This document shows positions 42,606-53,100 of a stretch of DNA of 64,000 bases, in pieces. The stretch is taken from the NCBI RefSeq assembly GCF_947488025.1, contig NZ_CANKYS010000009.1:154754-218753 (forward strand). Direction: 5' to 3'. The translations under genes and the position numbers were made by a program. Below the pieces are notes generated by a model. It saw only the letters and a list, made by a program, of their open reading frames with translations. It ran no database searches and was not told the DNA's origin. Source of the DNA: an uncultured Nocardioides sp. Its GTDB lineage: Bacteria > Actinomycetota > Actinomycetes > Propionibacteriales > Nocardioidaceae. Position 1 is the first letter of the stretch; the number at the start of each line of letters is the position of its first letter.

Positions 42606-43922
42606 GTGACGACCACGCTGCCGACCCGGTCGCCGTTCGACGAGCCCGTCGACAACCCGCCGGCCCGCTGGGTCGGGGCGCTGGTCCTGCTCAACTTCGG
42701 CGTGATGGCCGGGTGGTTCGGCCCGATCCAGGTGCTGCTCGCGCAGCAGGCCGACCGGATCGCCGCCGCCGAGCCCGGGGGCATGAGCAAGGAGGCCCTG
42801 CTCGCGGTCGTCTTGTTCAGCGGCGCCGCGGTGTCGCTGTTCGCGAACCCGGTGTGGGGCGCCTTCAGCGACCGCACGCGCTCGCGCCTGGGGCGCCGGG
42901 TGCCGTGGGTGCTCGGCGGCGTGGTGCTCGGCGCCGCGTCGCTGCTGCTGCTGTCGGTCGCCGAGACCGCCGCCCTGATGGTCGTTGCCTGGAGCCTGGT
43001 CCAGCTCGCGCTCAACGCCGCGTGGGCCGGCGGCGTCGCGGCCGTGCCCGACCAGGTGCCTGTCGAGCGTCGCGGCCTCATCGGCGGGCTCGTCGCCATC
43101 GCGGGCACGGTCGGCGTGCTGATGGGTATCAAGATCGCGGAGGTGACCGGCTCGATCGCGCAGGGCTACCTGGCGATCGCGGTCGTGATGCTGCTGCTCT
43201 CGGTGCCCTACCTCCTCAGCTCGCGCGACCTCGCGCTGCCGCCCGACCACCCGCTCGAGCCGATGGACTGGCGTCGGCTGCTCCGCTCCTTCTGGGTCTC
43301 GCCGCGCGAGCACCCCGACTTCGCGTGGGCGTGGCTCACGCGGCTGCTGGTCAACCTGGGCAACTGGATCGCGCTCAACTACCTCTACTACTTCCTCACC
43401 GACGGCCTCGGGTTCGGCGACGACGACGCCACCGCCCGGCTCGGCACGCTCGTGCTGATCTACGGCGTGTGCACCGTCGCCACCACCGTCGTGGTCGGGC
43501 ACTGGAGCGACCGCATCGGCCGGCGCAAGGTCTTCGTGATCTGGTCCGGGGTGCTCATCGGCGCCAGCTCGCTCGTCCTCGGCCTGTGGCAGGACTGGCG
43601 CGGAGCACTGCTCGCCGCCGTGGTGCTCGGCGCGGGGTTCGGCGTCTACCAGGCCGTCGACTTCGCGCTCATCACCCAGGTCCTCCCCGGTGCCCGCGAC
43701 CGGGCCAAGGACCTCGGCGTCATCAACATCGCCTCCGCCCTGCCCCAGGTGCTCGCCCCGGCGATCGCCGGCCTCATCCTCGTCGTCGTACGCGAGCTCG
43801 GTGGCTCCGTCGCCACCCACGGCGAGGGCTGGTCCCTGGGCTACGGCGCCGTCTACCTCGTCGGCTTCGTGCTCTGCGTCCTCGGCTCCGTCTTCGTCAC
43901 CCGGATCCGCTCGGTGCCCTGA
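42606..43922 (+). CDS. MFS transporter
   Basis: The 438-residue protein has twelve predicted helices. The MFS loop 2-3 motif is visible as GAFSDRTRSRLGRRVPWV and its second-half counterpart as GHWSDRIGRRKVFV. It resembles MFS members of the sugar-cation symporter-like group (GPH-like). The GTG at 42606 gives a short cytoplasmic tail before helix 1. Substrate not recognisable. Followed by an array of palindromic repeats. Confidence 0.87.
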   Translation: MTTTLPTRSPFDEPVDNPPARWVGALVLLNFGVMAGWFGPIQVLLAQQADRIAAAEPGGMSKEALLAVVLFSGAAVSLFANPVWGAFSDRTRSRLGRRVPWVLGGVVLGAASLLLLSVAETAALMVVAWSLVQLALNAAWAGGVAAVPDQVPVERRGLIGGLVAIAGTVGVLMGIKIAEVTGSIAQGYLAIAVVMLLLSVPYLLSSRDLALPPDHPLEPMDWRRLLRSFWVSPREHPDFAWAWLTRLLVNLGNWIALNYLYYFLTDGLGFGDDDATARLGTLVLIYGVCTVATTVVVGHWSDRIGRRKVFVIWSGVLIGASSLVLGLWQDWRGALLAAVVLGAGFGVYQAVDFALITQVLPGARDRAKDLGVINIASALPQVLAPAIAGLILVVVRELGGSVATHGEGWSLGYGAVYLVGFVLCVLGSVFVTRIRSVP

Positions 43923-43931
43923 CCCCGCTCG

Positions 43932-44331
43932 GCGGTGCGCCACGCAGGTTTCCGGGCGGCGGAACCTGTCTCACCCACCGCTCGGGCAGGCGCGTCCGGC
44001 GGGCGGTGCGCCACGCAGTTTTTCGGGCGGCGGAACGTGTCTCACGCACCGCCCGAGTGGGCGCGTACTGCGGGCGGTGCGCCACGCAGGTTTCCGGGCT
44101 GCGGAACGTGTCTCACGCACCGCGGGGGTCGGGGCGTACGGCTGGCGGTGCGCCACGCAGGTTTCCGGGCTGCGGAACGTGCGTCACACACCGCTCGAGC
44201 GGTGGCCCACCCACGTTCGAACGGCTGGGAACGTCGGTGGACCACCGCCCGTCGGTGTGTCGTACGTCGACGCGCCGGGCGGCGGTGGCCCACCCACACT
44301 CGGCCCGCGCGGAATGTCGGTGGACCACCGC
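43932..44331 (+). repeat. Array of six 50-bp palindromic repeats, four at an exact 71-bp period
   Basis: Units of 50 bases begin GCGGTG and end CACCGC: 43932-43981, 44003-44052, 44074-44123, 44145-44194 (period 71), then two diverged units 44199-44248 and 44282-44331. Units 3 and 4 differ at three positions. Each can fold, with an inner GCAGGTTTCCG/CGGAACCTG pairing in unit 1. The 21-base spacers are also similar. The array fills the convergent gap between the MFS and ACT-protein genes (43923-44363), which has no other feature. Termination or a REP-like element is likely. Confidence 0.8.
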
Positions 44332-44363
44332 TCGAGCCCGGGACGGGAGGGGGACGGCGAGGG

Positions 44364-44972
44364 TCAGTGGCTGATGGTCATCGCGAGCCCGACGAGGTGC
44401 TCGAGGCGGGCGAGCTCGGAGTCGAGGAACTCCGGACCGCCGCGGCGACCTAGCAGGACGAGGTCGTCACCGAACGGGGCGGCGCACTCGACGTAGACCT
44501 CGTCGCCGGGAAGGCGGGTGGGTGCGGGGATGCGTCCGATGTCGTACGCCGACGGCGCGGCGTCGGTCGCGTGGACGACGGTGGCGGCGACGCCGTCGGT
44601 GCCGGGGGTGACGCGGGCGGCCCAGTCGACGCGGAAGGCGATCGGCAGCAGGTCCACGAGGCGGTCGCGGGCGGAGGCGGGGTCCTCGGTGAGCGCCTCG
44701 ACGACCTCGAGGTCGAGGAACAGGTTGCCTCCGGCGGCGTAGCGGCTGATCCACAGCACGCTGACCCCGTCGAGCACGCTGCACGCGGAGATGATCGAGT
44801 CGGGCATGGTGCCGTGGGTGATCTCGAGGAGCACGTCGTCGACGGCGAACCCGTCGCGCTTCTCCACGATCTCGATCGCGTCGATGTCGCCGCCGGCCTC
44901 ACCGATCGCGCTCGCGACGCGACCCAGCGACCCGGGCACGTCCGGGAGCTCGACTCGCATCAGGTAGGGCAT
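44364..44972 (-). CDS. ACT-domain protein
   Basis: The 202-residue protein begins with a clear ACT domain (LMRVELPDVPGSLGRVASAI, then GGDIDAIEIVEKRDGFAVDDVLLEI), the amino-acid-sensing fold. The remaining 130 residues (LDLEVVEALTEDPASARDRL, FLDSELARLEHLVGLAMTI) are less familiar and GAF-like in character. No catalytic domain is fused. It may be a free-standing allosteric regulator. No clear ribosome-binding site is seen for the start at 44972. Confidence 0.75.
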   Translation of the reverse strand: MPYLMRVELPDVPGSLGRVASAIGEAGGDIDAIEIVEKRDGFAVDDVLLEITHGTMPDSIISACSVLDGVSVLWISRYAAGGNLFLDLEVVEALTEDPASARDRLVDLLPIAFRVDWAARVTPGTDGVAATVVHATDAAPSAYDIGRIPAPTRLPGDEVYVECAAPFGDDLVLLGRRGGPEFLDSELARLEHLVGLAMTISH

Positions 44973-45008
44973 GAAAGGAGGCTATCGGTGATCTGTGTCG
45001 GCGGCGTT

Positions 45009-46817
45009 TCAGGCGCGCGACGGCGGGACGGCGGGGGACGCGGGTCGGTCGGCGGCGGCGAGGCGGAGGCCGAGCCCGCTCGCGCGCTGGGCGCGGCGAC
45101 CGATGGCCGCGCGGATCGCGGCCTCGGACCCGACGACGCGCACCCGCGACCGGGCCCGGGTGACGGCGGTGTAGAAGAGCTCGCGCGACAGCAGCCGGGA
45201 GTCCTCGTCGGGGAGCAGGACCGTGACCACGTCGGCCTGCGAGCCCTGCGACTTGTGGATCGTCATCGCGTGCATGGTCTCGACGTCGCCCAGCCGGGAC
45301 GGCGCGAGGTCGCGCGGACCGTCGCTGGCGGCGATGACGGCGCGCGGACCGGCCGGCGTCAGCACGACCACCCCGCTGTCGCCGTTGTAGACGCCGAGCT
45401 GGTGGTCGTTGGCGGTGACCAGCAGCGGACGGCCGACGTAGGCCCGCTCGAAGAGCGGGTCACCGGTCTCGGCGGTGAGCCAGTGCTCGATGCGACGGTT
45501 CCAGTGGCGTACGCCGAAGGGGCCGTCGCGGTGCGCGCAGAGCAGGCGGTGCCGGTCGAGCGCGGCGAGCGCCCCGGTGACGTCGCCGCGTTCGGCGGCG
45601 TCGCGGACGGCGAGCGCCGCCTCGAGCGCGGTCGTGCGGATGCGCGAGGCCGGGTCGGCGTCGTCGACCCACTCGACCGCCTCGTGCCGGGCGGCGAGGA
45701 CGGCGAGGGCGCCGTCGGCGTCGCCGGTGCGCAGCGCCTCGGCGAGCTCGCCGATCTCCGGTCCGAAGCGGTGGGTGGACTCGAGCGCCGCGACCGGTGA
45801 GTCGGCGCGCCCGTCGAAGCCGCGGACCACGTCGCTGAGCACCGCGCCGGCCTCGACCGACGACAGCTGGTGCGGGTCGCCGACGAGCACCAGCCGGGCG
45901 TCGGGGCGTACGGCCTCCAACAGGCGCGCCATCTGGGTGAGCGACACCATCGACGACTCGTCGACGACGACCACGTCGTGGGGCAGGCGGTTGCCGCGGT
46001 GGTGGCGGAACCGGGTGGAGTTCCCCGGGTCGGGGCGGAGCAGCCGGTGGAGCGTGGAGGCGGTGACGCCGGCGAGGCGGACGCGGTCGGCCTCCTCGAA
46101 GGCCTCGGCCTCCTGGTGCACCGCCTGCTGCAGGCGGGCGGCGGCCTTGCCGGTCGGCGCGGCGAGCGCGATGCGCAGGCCGCCCGGGTGCTGGTCGAGG
46201 AGCCCGACCAGCAGGGACGCGACAGCCGTGGTCTTGCCGGTGCCCGGACCACCGGTGAGCACGGTCGTCCACTGGCCCGCCGCGGCGAGGCAGGCCGCGA
46301 CCTGCTCGTCGTAGGACGGACGGTCCCGGCCGGCGGCGACGGCCGCCGCCTGCATGGCCGCGACCACGCGGTCGAGGGAGGCCCGCATGAGGTCGGGGTC
46401 GTGGTCGGGGGAGGTGGCGGCGCGTGCGAGCAGGTCGTCGACGACCTGGGTCTCCTGCTCGTGGTAGCGGTCGAGGTAGAGCAGGTCGTGGTCCCAGCGG
46501 ACCAGTCCGGCCGCCACCAGGGGGCTCGCAGCGACGGCCTGCGCCCACTCGTCCGGCGAGGGCCAGGGGAGGTCGGGCGGGTCGGCCACCGTCGCCAGGT
46601 CGACGCACACCGACCCGCCGCGCACGGCGCGCACGGCGAGCGCCACCGCCAGCAGCACCCGTTCGTCGCCCTCACGCCCGAGCCGGCCGAGGGCCGCGGC
46701 GACGTGGACGTCGGCGCTGGTCAGCACGCCGGCGGTGTTGAAGGCGCCGAGCAGCCCGGTCGCGCCGAGCGCGAGCCGGGCGTCGGTGGCGTCGACGGGC
46801 TCGAAGAGGTCACTCAT
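45009..46817 (-). CDS. recD: Exodeoxyribonuclease V alpha subunit
   Basis: The 602-residue protein is the 5'-3' helicase of RecBCD. Walker A is VLTGGPGTGKTTAVASLL (around residue 195), with VVVDESSMVSL (Walker B), LVLVGDPHQLSSVEAG and the C-terminal TIHKSQGSQADVV and FYTAVTRARSRVRVVG motifs of SF1B helicases. The ATG at 46817 overlaps the recB stop (ATGA). Last gene of recC-recB-recD; it converges on no repair gene. Confidence 0.94.
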   Translation of the reverse strand: MSDLFEPVDATDARLALGATGLLGAFNTAGVLTSADVHVAAALGRLGREGDERVLLAVALAVRAVRGGSVCVDLATVADPPDLPWPSPDEWAQAVAASPLVAAGLVRWDHDLLYLDRYHEQETQVVDDLLARAATSPDHDPDLMRASLDRVVAAMQAAAVAAGRDRPSYDEQVAACLAAAGQWTTVLTGGPGTGKTTAVASLLVGLLDQHPGGLRIALAAPTGKAAARLQQAVHQEAEAFEEADRVRLAGVTASTLHRLLRPDPGNSTRFRHHRGNRLPHDVVVVDESSMVSLTQMARLLEAVRPDARLVLVGDPHQLSSVEAGAVLSDVVRGFDGRADSPVAALESTHRFGPEIGELAEALRTGDADGALAVLAARHEAVEWVDDADPASRIRTTALEAALAVRDAAERGDVTGALAALDRHRLLCAHRDGPFGVRHWNRRIEHWLTAETGDPLFERAYVGRPLLVTANDHQLGVYNGDSGVVVLTPAGPRAVIAASDGPRDLAPSRLGDVETMHAMTIHKSQGSQADVVTVLLPDEDSRLLSRELFYTAVTRARSRVRVVGSEAAIRAAIGRRAQRASGLGLRLAAADRPASPAVPPSRA

Positions 46818-49800
46818 CGCGCGACTCCGTCCAGCAGGTCGGACAGTGCCGTCACGAGCGGGACCGGCGGCTGCCACGAGAACACGCCGCAGGGCTTGCC
46901 GTCGACGAACGGCGTGGCCGGACCGCACATGCCGCGGAGGTAGAGGTAGAGCACGCCGCCGAGGTGCAGGTGCGGGTCGTAGTCGGGCAGCCGCCAGCGC
47001 AGGTAGCGGTGGAGCACGACGGTGTAGAGGAGCGCCTGGAGCGGGTAGTCGGAGTGCCCCATCGCCTCGTCGAGGACGTCGGGACGGTAGTCCCAGGCCG
47101 TCGCGGGCGCTGCCCGGTCGCCGAGCCAGTTGGTCTTGTAGTCGATGGTGAGGTAGCGGGTGCGGCCGCCGACCGACACCCGCACCACGACGTCGATCGA
47201 GCCGGTGAGGTAGCCCAGGAGGCGCTGGCCGGCCAGGTCCGGGTCGCCCTCGAGGGTCCCGGCGAAGGCCAGCAGCGGGTCACCGTCGGGCAGGTGCCGG
47301 CGCAGCAGCGGGGCGAGGTCGCCGAGCACGACCGAGGCCGCGTCGCGCGCCGACGTCAGGTCGCCGCCGGCCAGCGGCACCTCGAAGTCGAGCTCGCGCA
47401 ACCGGTCGGGGAGGCGGATGTCGCGCAGCGTGAGCCCGCCGGCCAGCGGACCCAGCGGGGAGTCGCAGACCGCGACGAGCGCGTCGGCCAGCTCGTCGGC
47501 GTCCACCTCGACCGCCCACCACGCGCGGTGCTCCTCGACCTGGGCCAGGAGCTCGGCCCGCAGGTCGGTCGCGGCGGGGTCGGCGTGCTCGAGGACCTCG
47601 TGGACGAGGGAGCCGAACTCGGCGCCCACCGGCAGGTCGGCCATGGGGGAGGGCACCGCCGTCAGCTCGAGGTCGGGCTCGGGTGCGGTCGCGTCGTCGA
47701 GCTCCTCGAGGTCGGCGTCGTCGAGGTCGGGTGCGTCGTCGGGCTCGGACAGCACCCGGTCGGGCGCGCCGGCATGGGGTGCGCCGGCGGCGGAGAGGGC
47801 GGAGTAGGAGGTGCGGCGCCAGTCGGTGTCGACGTCGCGGTCGAAGGTGCGCACCGCCAGGGGCGGCAGGTCGCGCTGGATGGGTGTCGTGTCGACCGGG
47901 ACGAGGGCGGCGACCTCGGGCTGTGGGCCGCCGGCCGTCCTCCAGCGTCCGAGGATCTCGACGAGCTCGTCGTCGCCGACGACCGGCTGCTCGTCGTGCA
48001 CGCGGGCGTGCCCCGGCGCGCGCCCGAACAGCATGCGGTGCAGGGGTGCGGACGCGGTGTTGTTGGCGGTGGGGCAGTACCACGCGACGACCTGGGACTG
48101 AGCCCGGGTGAGCGCGACGTAGAGGAGCCGGAGCGACTCCCCGGCGTCCTCGTGCCGGCTCGCGGCGACGGCGGTGTCGCGCCAGCGGCTGGGTCCGCCG
48201 ACGTCGCGGCAGCGCTCGCCGTCGGCGTCGTGGAAGAGCGGCACGTCCTCGTCGCGCACCCACCGGTCCCACAGGGTCGGGAGGTAGACGACGGGGTATT
48301 CCATGCCCTTGCTGCCGTGGATCGTCACGAGCTGGACGGCGGCCGCGTCGGAGTCGAGCCGGCGGGTGCGCTCGGAGGCGACCTCGATCTTGTCGTCGGC
48401 CACCTGCGTGCGCAGCCAGCCCAGCACCCCGACCACGCCGAAGCGCTCGCTGACGGTCACCTTGTGCAGCGCCTCGCCGACGTGGCGCAGGTCGGTCAGC
48501 GTGCGCTCGCCACCCACGCGCCCCAGCACGCGGGCGATGAGACCCTCGAGCACCGCGCTCTCCAGCACCGCCGCGACGCCGCGGGTGGCGAACACGTCGG
48601 CGAGGCGGCGTACGCGCTCGCTGAGCTCGTCAGTCGGGTCGGGCTCGGCCTGGAGGTCGTCGGCGCTGCGCCCGAAGAAGTCGGTCAAAGCGGCCGCGCG
48701 CACGCGGTCGGCGCGATGGGGCTGCTCGAGCGCCTCGAGCAGCGTCAGCCACTGCGTCGCCGCCGCGGTCTTGAAGACGGACCCGCCGGCGTTGAGCACG
48801 GCGGGCACGCCGACCGCGGCGAGGGCGTCCTGCGCGGCGAGCAGGTCGGCCCGGCGGGCCGCGAGGACCGCGACGTCCTTGGGCTCGATCGGTCGGGCGT
48901 CGGCGCCGGCGCCGACCGTGGCGCCGCTGGTCAGCAGGCGCTTGACGTCGGCGGCGAGGTCGGTGACGACGTGCTCGCGCCAGTCGCCGATGCGCGGGCG
49001 GCGACGTCCGAGCTCCTCGTGGCGCACCACCCGGAGACGGAACGGCGGGCCGGCGCCCTCGAGCCGTGGGGCGCCGTGGTGGGCACTCACCGGGTGGACC
49101 GAGATGCGCTCGTCACCGAGGGCGGCACCCTCGACGAGGACGTGGAGGGCATCGAGCAGCGGCTGGTCGGCACGCCAGTTGACGCCGAGCGTCTGCCGGG
49201 TCGTGGCCTGCTCGGCGGCGTCGAGGTAGGTGACGATGTCGCCACCGCGGAAGGCGTAGATGGCCTGCTTGGGGTCGCCGATGAGCACGAGCGTGGCGAC
49301 GCCGTGGAAGGCGCGCGCGAAGACCTGCCACTGCACGGGGTCGGTGTCCTGGAACTCGTCGATCAGCGCGACCTTCCACCGCTGGCGCATGCGGGTGCGG
49401 GCCGGCGCGTCGTCGTCGGCGAGCGCGTCGGCGAGCTGGCCGAGGAGGTCGTCGTAGGACAGCACGCCCAGGCGGCGCTTGCGCCGGTCGATCTCGTCGA
49501 GCACGTCGCACGCGAAGCGCACCCGGCCCGCGGCCAGGCCCTCGGGGTCCTCGGCGAGTGCCTCCTGGGGAGCCACCCGCGCGCGGGGGTCCCCGACGAC
49601 GGCGCGGGCGATGCCGAGTGCCTCCTCGCGGCTCCATGCCGCCTGCTGCTCGCGGGCGAAGAGGTGGAGGTAGCGGTCGTCGGTGACCTCGGTGGTGAGC
49701 TGTTCGAGGTCCTCGACCAGGACGGCGCCGGTGTCGGTGTCGCCGGCGACGCCCAGGCTGCGCAGCACCAGCTGGCAGAACTGGTGGATGGTCGCGATGG

Positions 49801-50158
49801 TCGCGGCGTCGAACGACGTCAGCGCGTCGGTCAGCCGACCGAGCCGGACGGCCCGCTCGGCCTCGTCGGCGTCGAGCAGCCAGTCGTGCAGCCGGTTGGC
49901 GGGGTCGGCGGTGGCGGGGTCGGCCAGCACGGCCGCAGCGTCGTCGAGCTGGCGGCGTACGCGGTCGCGCAGCTCCTGGCTGGCGGCGCGGGTGAAGGTG
50001 ACGACGAGCATCTCCTCGAGGGTGGCGACGCCCTCGACGAGGTAGCGGGTCACCAGCGCGGCGATCGTCCACGTCTTGCCGGTGCCGGCGCTGGCCTCGA
50101 GCAGCGTCGTGCCGGTCGGCAGCGGACCGCAGATGTCGAAGGTCTGCATCTCGTCCAC
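46814..50158 (-). CDS. recB: Exodeoxyribonuclease V beta subunit (helicase-nuclease)
   Basis: The 1114-residue protein has the UvrD-type 3'-5' helicase core, Walker A ASAGTGKTW near residue 25, VALIDEFQDTDPVQW (Walker B), LIGDPKQAIYAFRGGD and TIHGSKGMEYPVVYLP. The C-terminal nuclease domain carries GSIDVVVRVS and the catalytic TIDYKTNWLGD (D and K present). So both motor and nuclease look active. GTG at 50158 is one base past the recC stop; ATG at 50149 is an alternative. It forms the RecBCD double-strand-break repair complex with its neighbours. Confidence 0.95.
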   Translation of the reverse strand: MDEMQTFDICGPLPTGTTLLEASAGTGKTWTIAALVTRYLVEGVATLEEMLVVTFTRAASQELRDRVRRQLDDAAAVLADPATADPANRLHDWLLDADEAERAVRLGRLTDALTSFDAATIATIHQFCQLVLRSLGVAGDTDTGAVLVEDLEQLTTEVTDDRYLHLFAREQQAAWSREEALGIARAVVGDPRARVAPQEALAEDPEGLAAGRVRFACDVLDEIDRRKRRLGVLSYDDLLGQLADALADDDAPARTRMRQRWKVALIDEFQDTDPVQWQVFARAFHGVATLVLIGDPKQAIYAFRGGDIVTYLDAAEQATTRQTLGVNWRADQPLLDALHVLVEGAALGDERISVHPVSAHHGAPRLEGAGPPFRLRVVRHEELGRRRPRIGDWREHVVTDLAADVKRLLTSGATVGAGADARPIEPKDVAVLAARRADLLAAQDALAAVGVPAVLNAGGSVFKTAAATQWLTLLEALEQPHRADRVRAAALTDFFGRSADDLQAEPDPTDELSERVRRLADVFATRGVAAVLESAVLEGLIARVLGRVGGERTLTDLRHVGEALHKVTVSERFGVVGVLGWLRTQVADDKIEVASERTRRLDSDAAAVQLVTIHGSKGMEYPVVYLPTLWDRWVRDEDVPLFHDADGERCRDVGGPSRWRDTAVAASRHEDAGESLRLLYVALTRAQSQVVAWYCPTANNTASAPLHRMLFGRAPGHARVHDEQPVVGDDELVEILGRWRTAGGPQPEVAALVPVDTTPIQRDLPPLAVRTFDRDVDTDWRRTSYSALSAAGAPHAGAPDRVLSEPDDAPDLDDADLEELDDATAPEPDLELTAVPSPMADLPVGAEFGSLVHEVLEHADPAATDLRAELLAQVEEHRAWWAVEVDADELADALVAVCDSPLGPLAGGLTLRDIRLPDRLRELDFEVPLAGGDLTSARDAASVVLGDLAPLLRRHLPDGDPLLAFAGTLEGDPDLAGQRLLGYLTGSIDVVVRVSVGGRTRYLTIDYKTNWLGDRAAPATAWDYRPDVLDEAMGHSDYPLQALLYTVVLHRYLRWRLPDYDPHLHLGGVLYLYLRGMCGPATPFVDGKPCGVFSWQPPVPLVTALSDLLDGVAR

Positions 50159-50159
50159 G

Positions 50160-53100
50160 TCAGATCCCCCGGACCAGCTCGTGGGCGAGCAACGGCGACC
50201 AGACGCGGAGCGCGTAGTGGGCCAGGCGGTGGGGCGCCGGTCCCTCCTCGTCGGCCAGCAGCGGCGCGGCGAGCAGGTCGTAGGGAGCCTGCTCGCCCCA
50301 GGCGCGCACGTGCCACTGGTCGCCGTCCTCCTTGGGGAAGCCGGTCTCGTTGAACCGCGGCGTCACCCACTCCGCACGTGCCTTGGCGTCGGGGTCGGCC
50401 GGGCTCCCCCCGCCGGACCGCTCGATGATCGCGAACTCCTCGGCGAAGGCCAGGCTGGTCCGCACCGGCAACGGCAGCGGCTCGCGCTGGCCGCGCTCCA
50501 TCACGGCGACGAGGTCGCGCAGGTGTGTGCGCGCCTCGTGGTCCGGCAGTGGCGACACGAGCGCCCGGCGGCCCGACCTGCCCCAGCGACCGATCGTGTG
50601 GGCGGTCCAGTTCTCGTCGGGGTGGCCGGCGGCGAGGGCGAGGGCGTCGAGCCACGCGGACAGCCGGTGCTTGGCGCCGAGGCTGGAGTAGCTCACGGAG
50701 ACCAGGTTGTTGCCGAAGACGCTGCCGACGGTGCCGGTCAGCCGGCGGTCGCCGAGGTCGACGTCGACGTCGATCGTGCGCGCGGGCCCGGTGCGCAGCG
50801 GGACGGCTGCCTCCACGAGCGGGCGCACCCGCTGGACGATCTCGGTGAGCATGGCTGACCCGAGCTCCTCGGGCGGAAGCAGGCCGCGCAGCTGCTCGGC
50901 CAGCATCGCCGCCTGGGGGTCGCCCCCGCTGAGCACGTCGCGCACCAGCCGGTCGCCGACGTCCCACTTCTCCAGGCCGTCGAGGGTGATCGGGATGGCG
51001 TCCTTGGTCTCGTCGACGTCGTAGGGGGTGGTGATCCGCAGCTGCTGGCGCAGGAAGCTGCGCACGGGATGGGCGAGGAAGTCGTGGAGGTCGGCGAGCG
51101 CCACCTCCCGCACCGGCTCGGGCGGCGGCAGCGGACCGGGCACGAGTGCCCGCGGGGCCGGCATCGGCGCCCGCGCCGCCAGGGCGCCGGCGAGCGCCGT
51201 GCGGTCGAAGGAGAAGGGCCGGTCCGCGGACCCCACCAGCGCCCCGGCGGTCAGGTTGGCCTCGTCGAAGGGCTGGAGCGGGTGGTGCACGAGCACGTCG
51301 TCGCGCACGGGCGTGCTGCTGGTGCGGTCGAGCGCGTCGAGGAGCTCCCCGAGCGGCACGGCCGGCGGCTTGTCGTCGTTGGTGTGCTCACCCCGGCCGG
51401 CGTAGGTCACCACGAGCGTCTCGGTGGCGGCTCCGATCGCGTCGAGCAGCAGCTGGCGGTCCTCCGAGCGGATGTCGCGCTCGCCGGTCATCGGTCGCCG
51501 GGCCAGGACGTCGTCGCCGTCGACGGCCTCGATCCTCGGGAAGACGCCGTCGTCGAGCCCGACCAGGCACACGACGCGGTGCGGGACCGAGCGCATCGGC
51601 ACCATCGTGCAGACGGTGAGGGTGCCGGTGCGGAAGTTGCTGCGCGTGGGGCGTCCGCGCAGGCGGTGGCGGAGCAGGGCGCGTACGTCGGCGTGGCGCA
51701 GGCGGGTCTCGTGGTCGCCGACGCCGGCCGAGATGCGGGCCAGCTCGCGGTCGAACTGCGCGACGCGCCACGCGTCGTCGGACCCGCTCAGGGTCAGGCC
51801 GTGCACCGCCCGGCCGAGGGCGACGGTCCAGTCGGCGACCGACGTCGCCGACGCGGCGGCGCTCACGAAGGCGTGCAGGCGGTCGACCATCTCGACGAAG
51901 CTGCCGACGAGCTCGAGGTGGCCGTCGCCGACGTCGTCGAGCGGCAGCGTGCCGCTGACGAACCGGTGCCCCTCCCCGGACATCGCCGCACCGAGGAGCA
52001 CCCGCTGCAGCCCGGCGAGCCAGGTGTTGGCGTCGAGGTCGAGGCCGAAGGCGGAGCGGTGGTCGCGGTCGTAGCCCCAGCGGATGGCCGCCTGGTCGAC
52101 CCACCGCGCCATCCGCTCGAGGTGGTCGTCGGTGAAGCCGAACCGGGCCCGCACCGGCTCGGTCGCGGCGAGGTCGAGGACGGAGGTGGCCGTCATCCGG
52201 CCGGCTGCCAGCTCGACGAGGTCGGCGGCGACGCCGAGGAGCGGGTTGGTCGCGCCGGGCGAGCGGTCGGCGAGGCGGACGCGGAGCCGGTGGGCCGGGT
52301 GGCCGACGTCCTCGCGCGCGACGTCGGCCAGCCCGAACCCGGCCGAGATGAGCGGGGCGTAGGTCTCGATGTCGGGGCACATCACGAGGATGTCGCGCGG
52401 CTCGAGCGTCGGGTCGTCCTCGAGCAGCCCGACCAGCACCTCGCGCAGGACGTCGACCTGTCGGGCGGTGCCGTGGCAGGCATGCACCTGCACCGAGAGG
52501 TCGGTGGGCCGGCGGACCCGGGCCGCGAGGGCGTCACCGTCGGGCGCCTGGTTGGCCCGCAGGTCCGACTGCAGCCAGCCGAGCAGGGTCGCCGAGCCGG
52601 CGCGGCCCGCCGCGTGCTGCTCGGCCTCGACGGGGCCGAGGGTGCGGCGCAGCTCGCGGGAGTCGCGCCCCAGGGAGGCCAGGAGCGGGTGGCCGACCAG
52701 GTCGGCGGACCGGTCGTCGGCACGCGCCACCGGCCCGGCAGCGGCCGTCGGCGCCAGCGACTCCCACAGGGCGGGGGAGGGCTGCGGGAGCCACAGGTGG
52801 ACGTCGCGGCGCTCGCCCAGGGCGCGCAGGAGCTCGACCTCGGTCACCGGCAGACGGGTGTGGCCGAACAGGGAGAGGCGACCGGGCAGGTCGAGCCCGT
52901 CGGCGCCGTCGCGCAGCTGCTCGAGCGTCGTGGCGTGCCGGACGTCAGGTGCAGGTGCCTCGACCCGGGCGGCGAGCCTGCGCCACAGCTCGGCCTGCCA
53001 CCGCAGGTCGGGGTCGAGGGGGCCGCCGGCGCCGTCGGTGTCGTCGCCTGCCCGCCAGTCGCGGACGAGCTGGGGGCGCTGGACGGCGTAGGAGGAGAAC

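Noticed and set aside
42585..43943. Long open frame antisense to the MFS transporter
   Set aside because: Charged shadow composition with no hydrophobic segments or motifs. The plus-strand frame is a clear twelve-helix transporter.
43932..44331. CRISPR-like layout of repeats and spacers
   Set aside because: The 50-bp repeats are strongly palindromic, the 21-bp spacers resemble each other, and there are no cas genes. It fits a tandem palindromic repeat array.
46964..50353. Very long open frame antisense to recB (about 1129 codons)
   Set aside because: It is a mirror of GC-rich codon structure: residue content is Val/Gly/Arg/Glu-biased with no motifs, while the opposite strand encodes clear RecB motifs.
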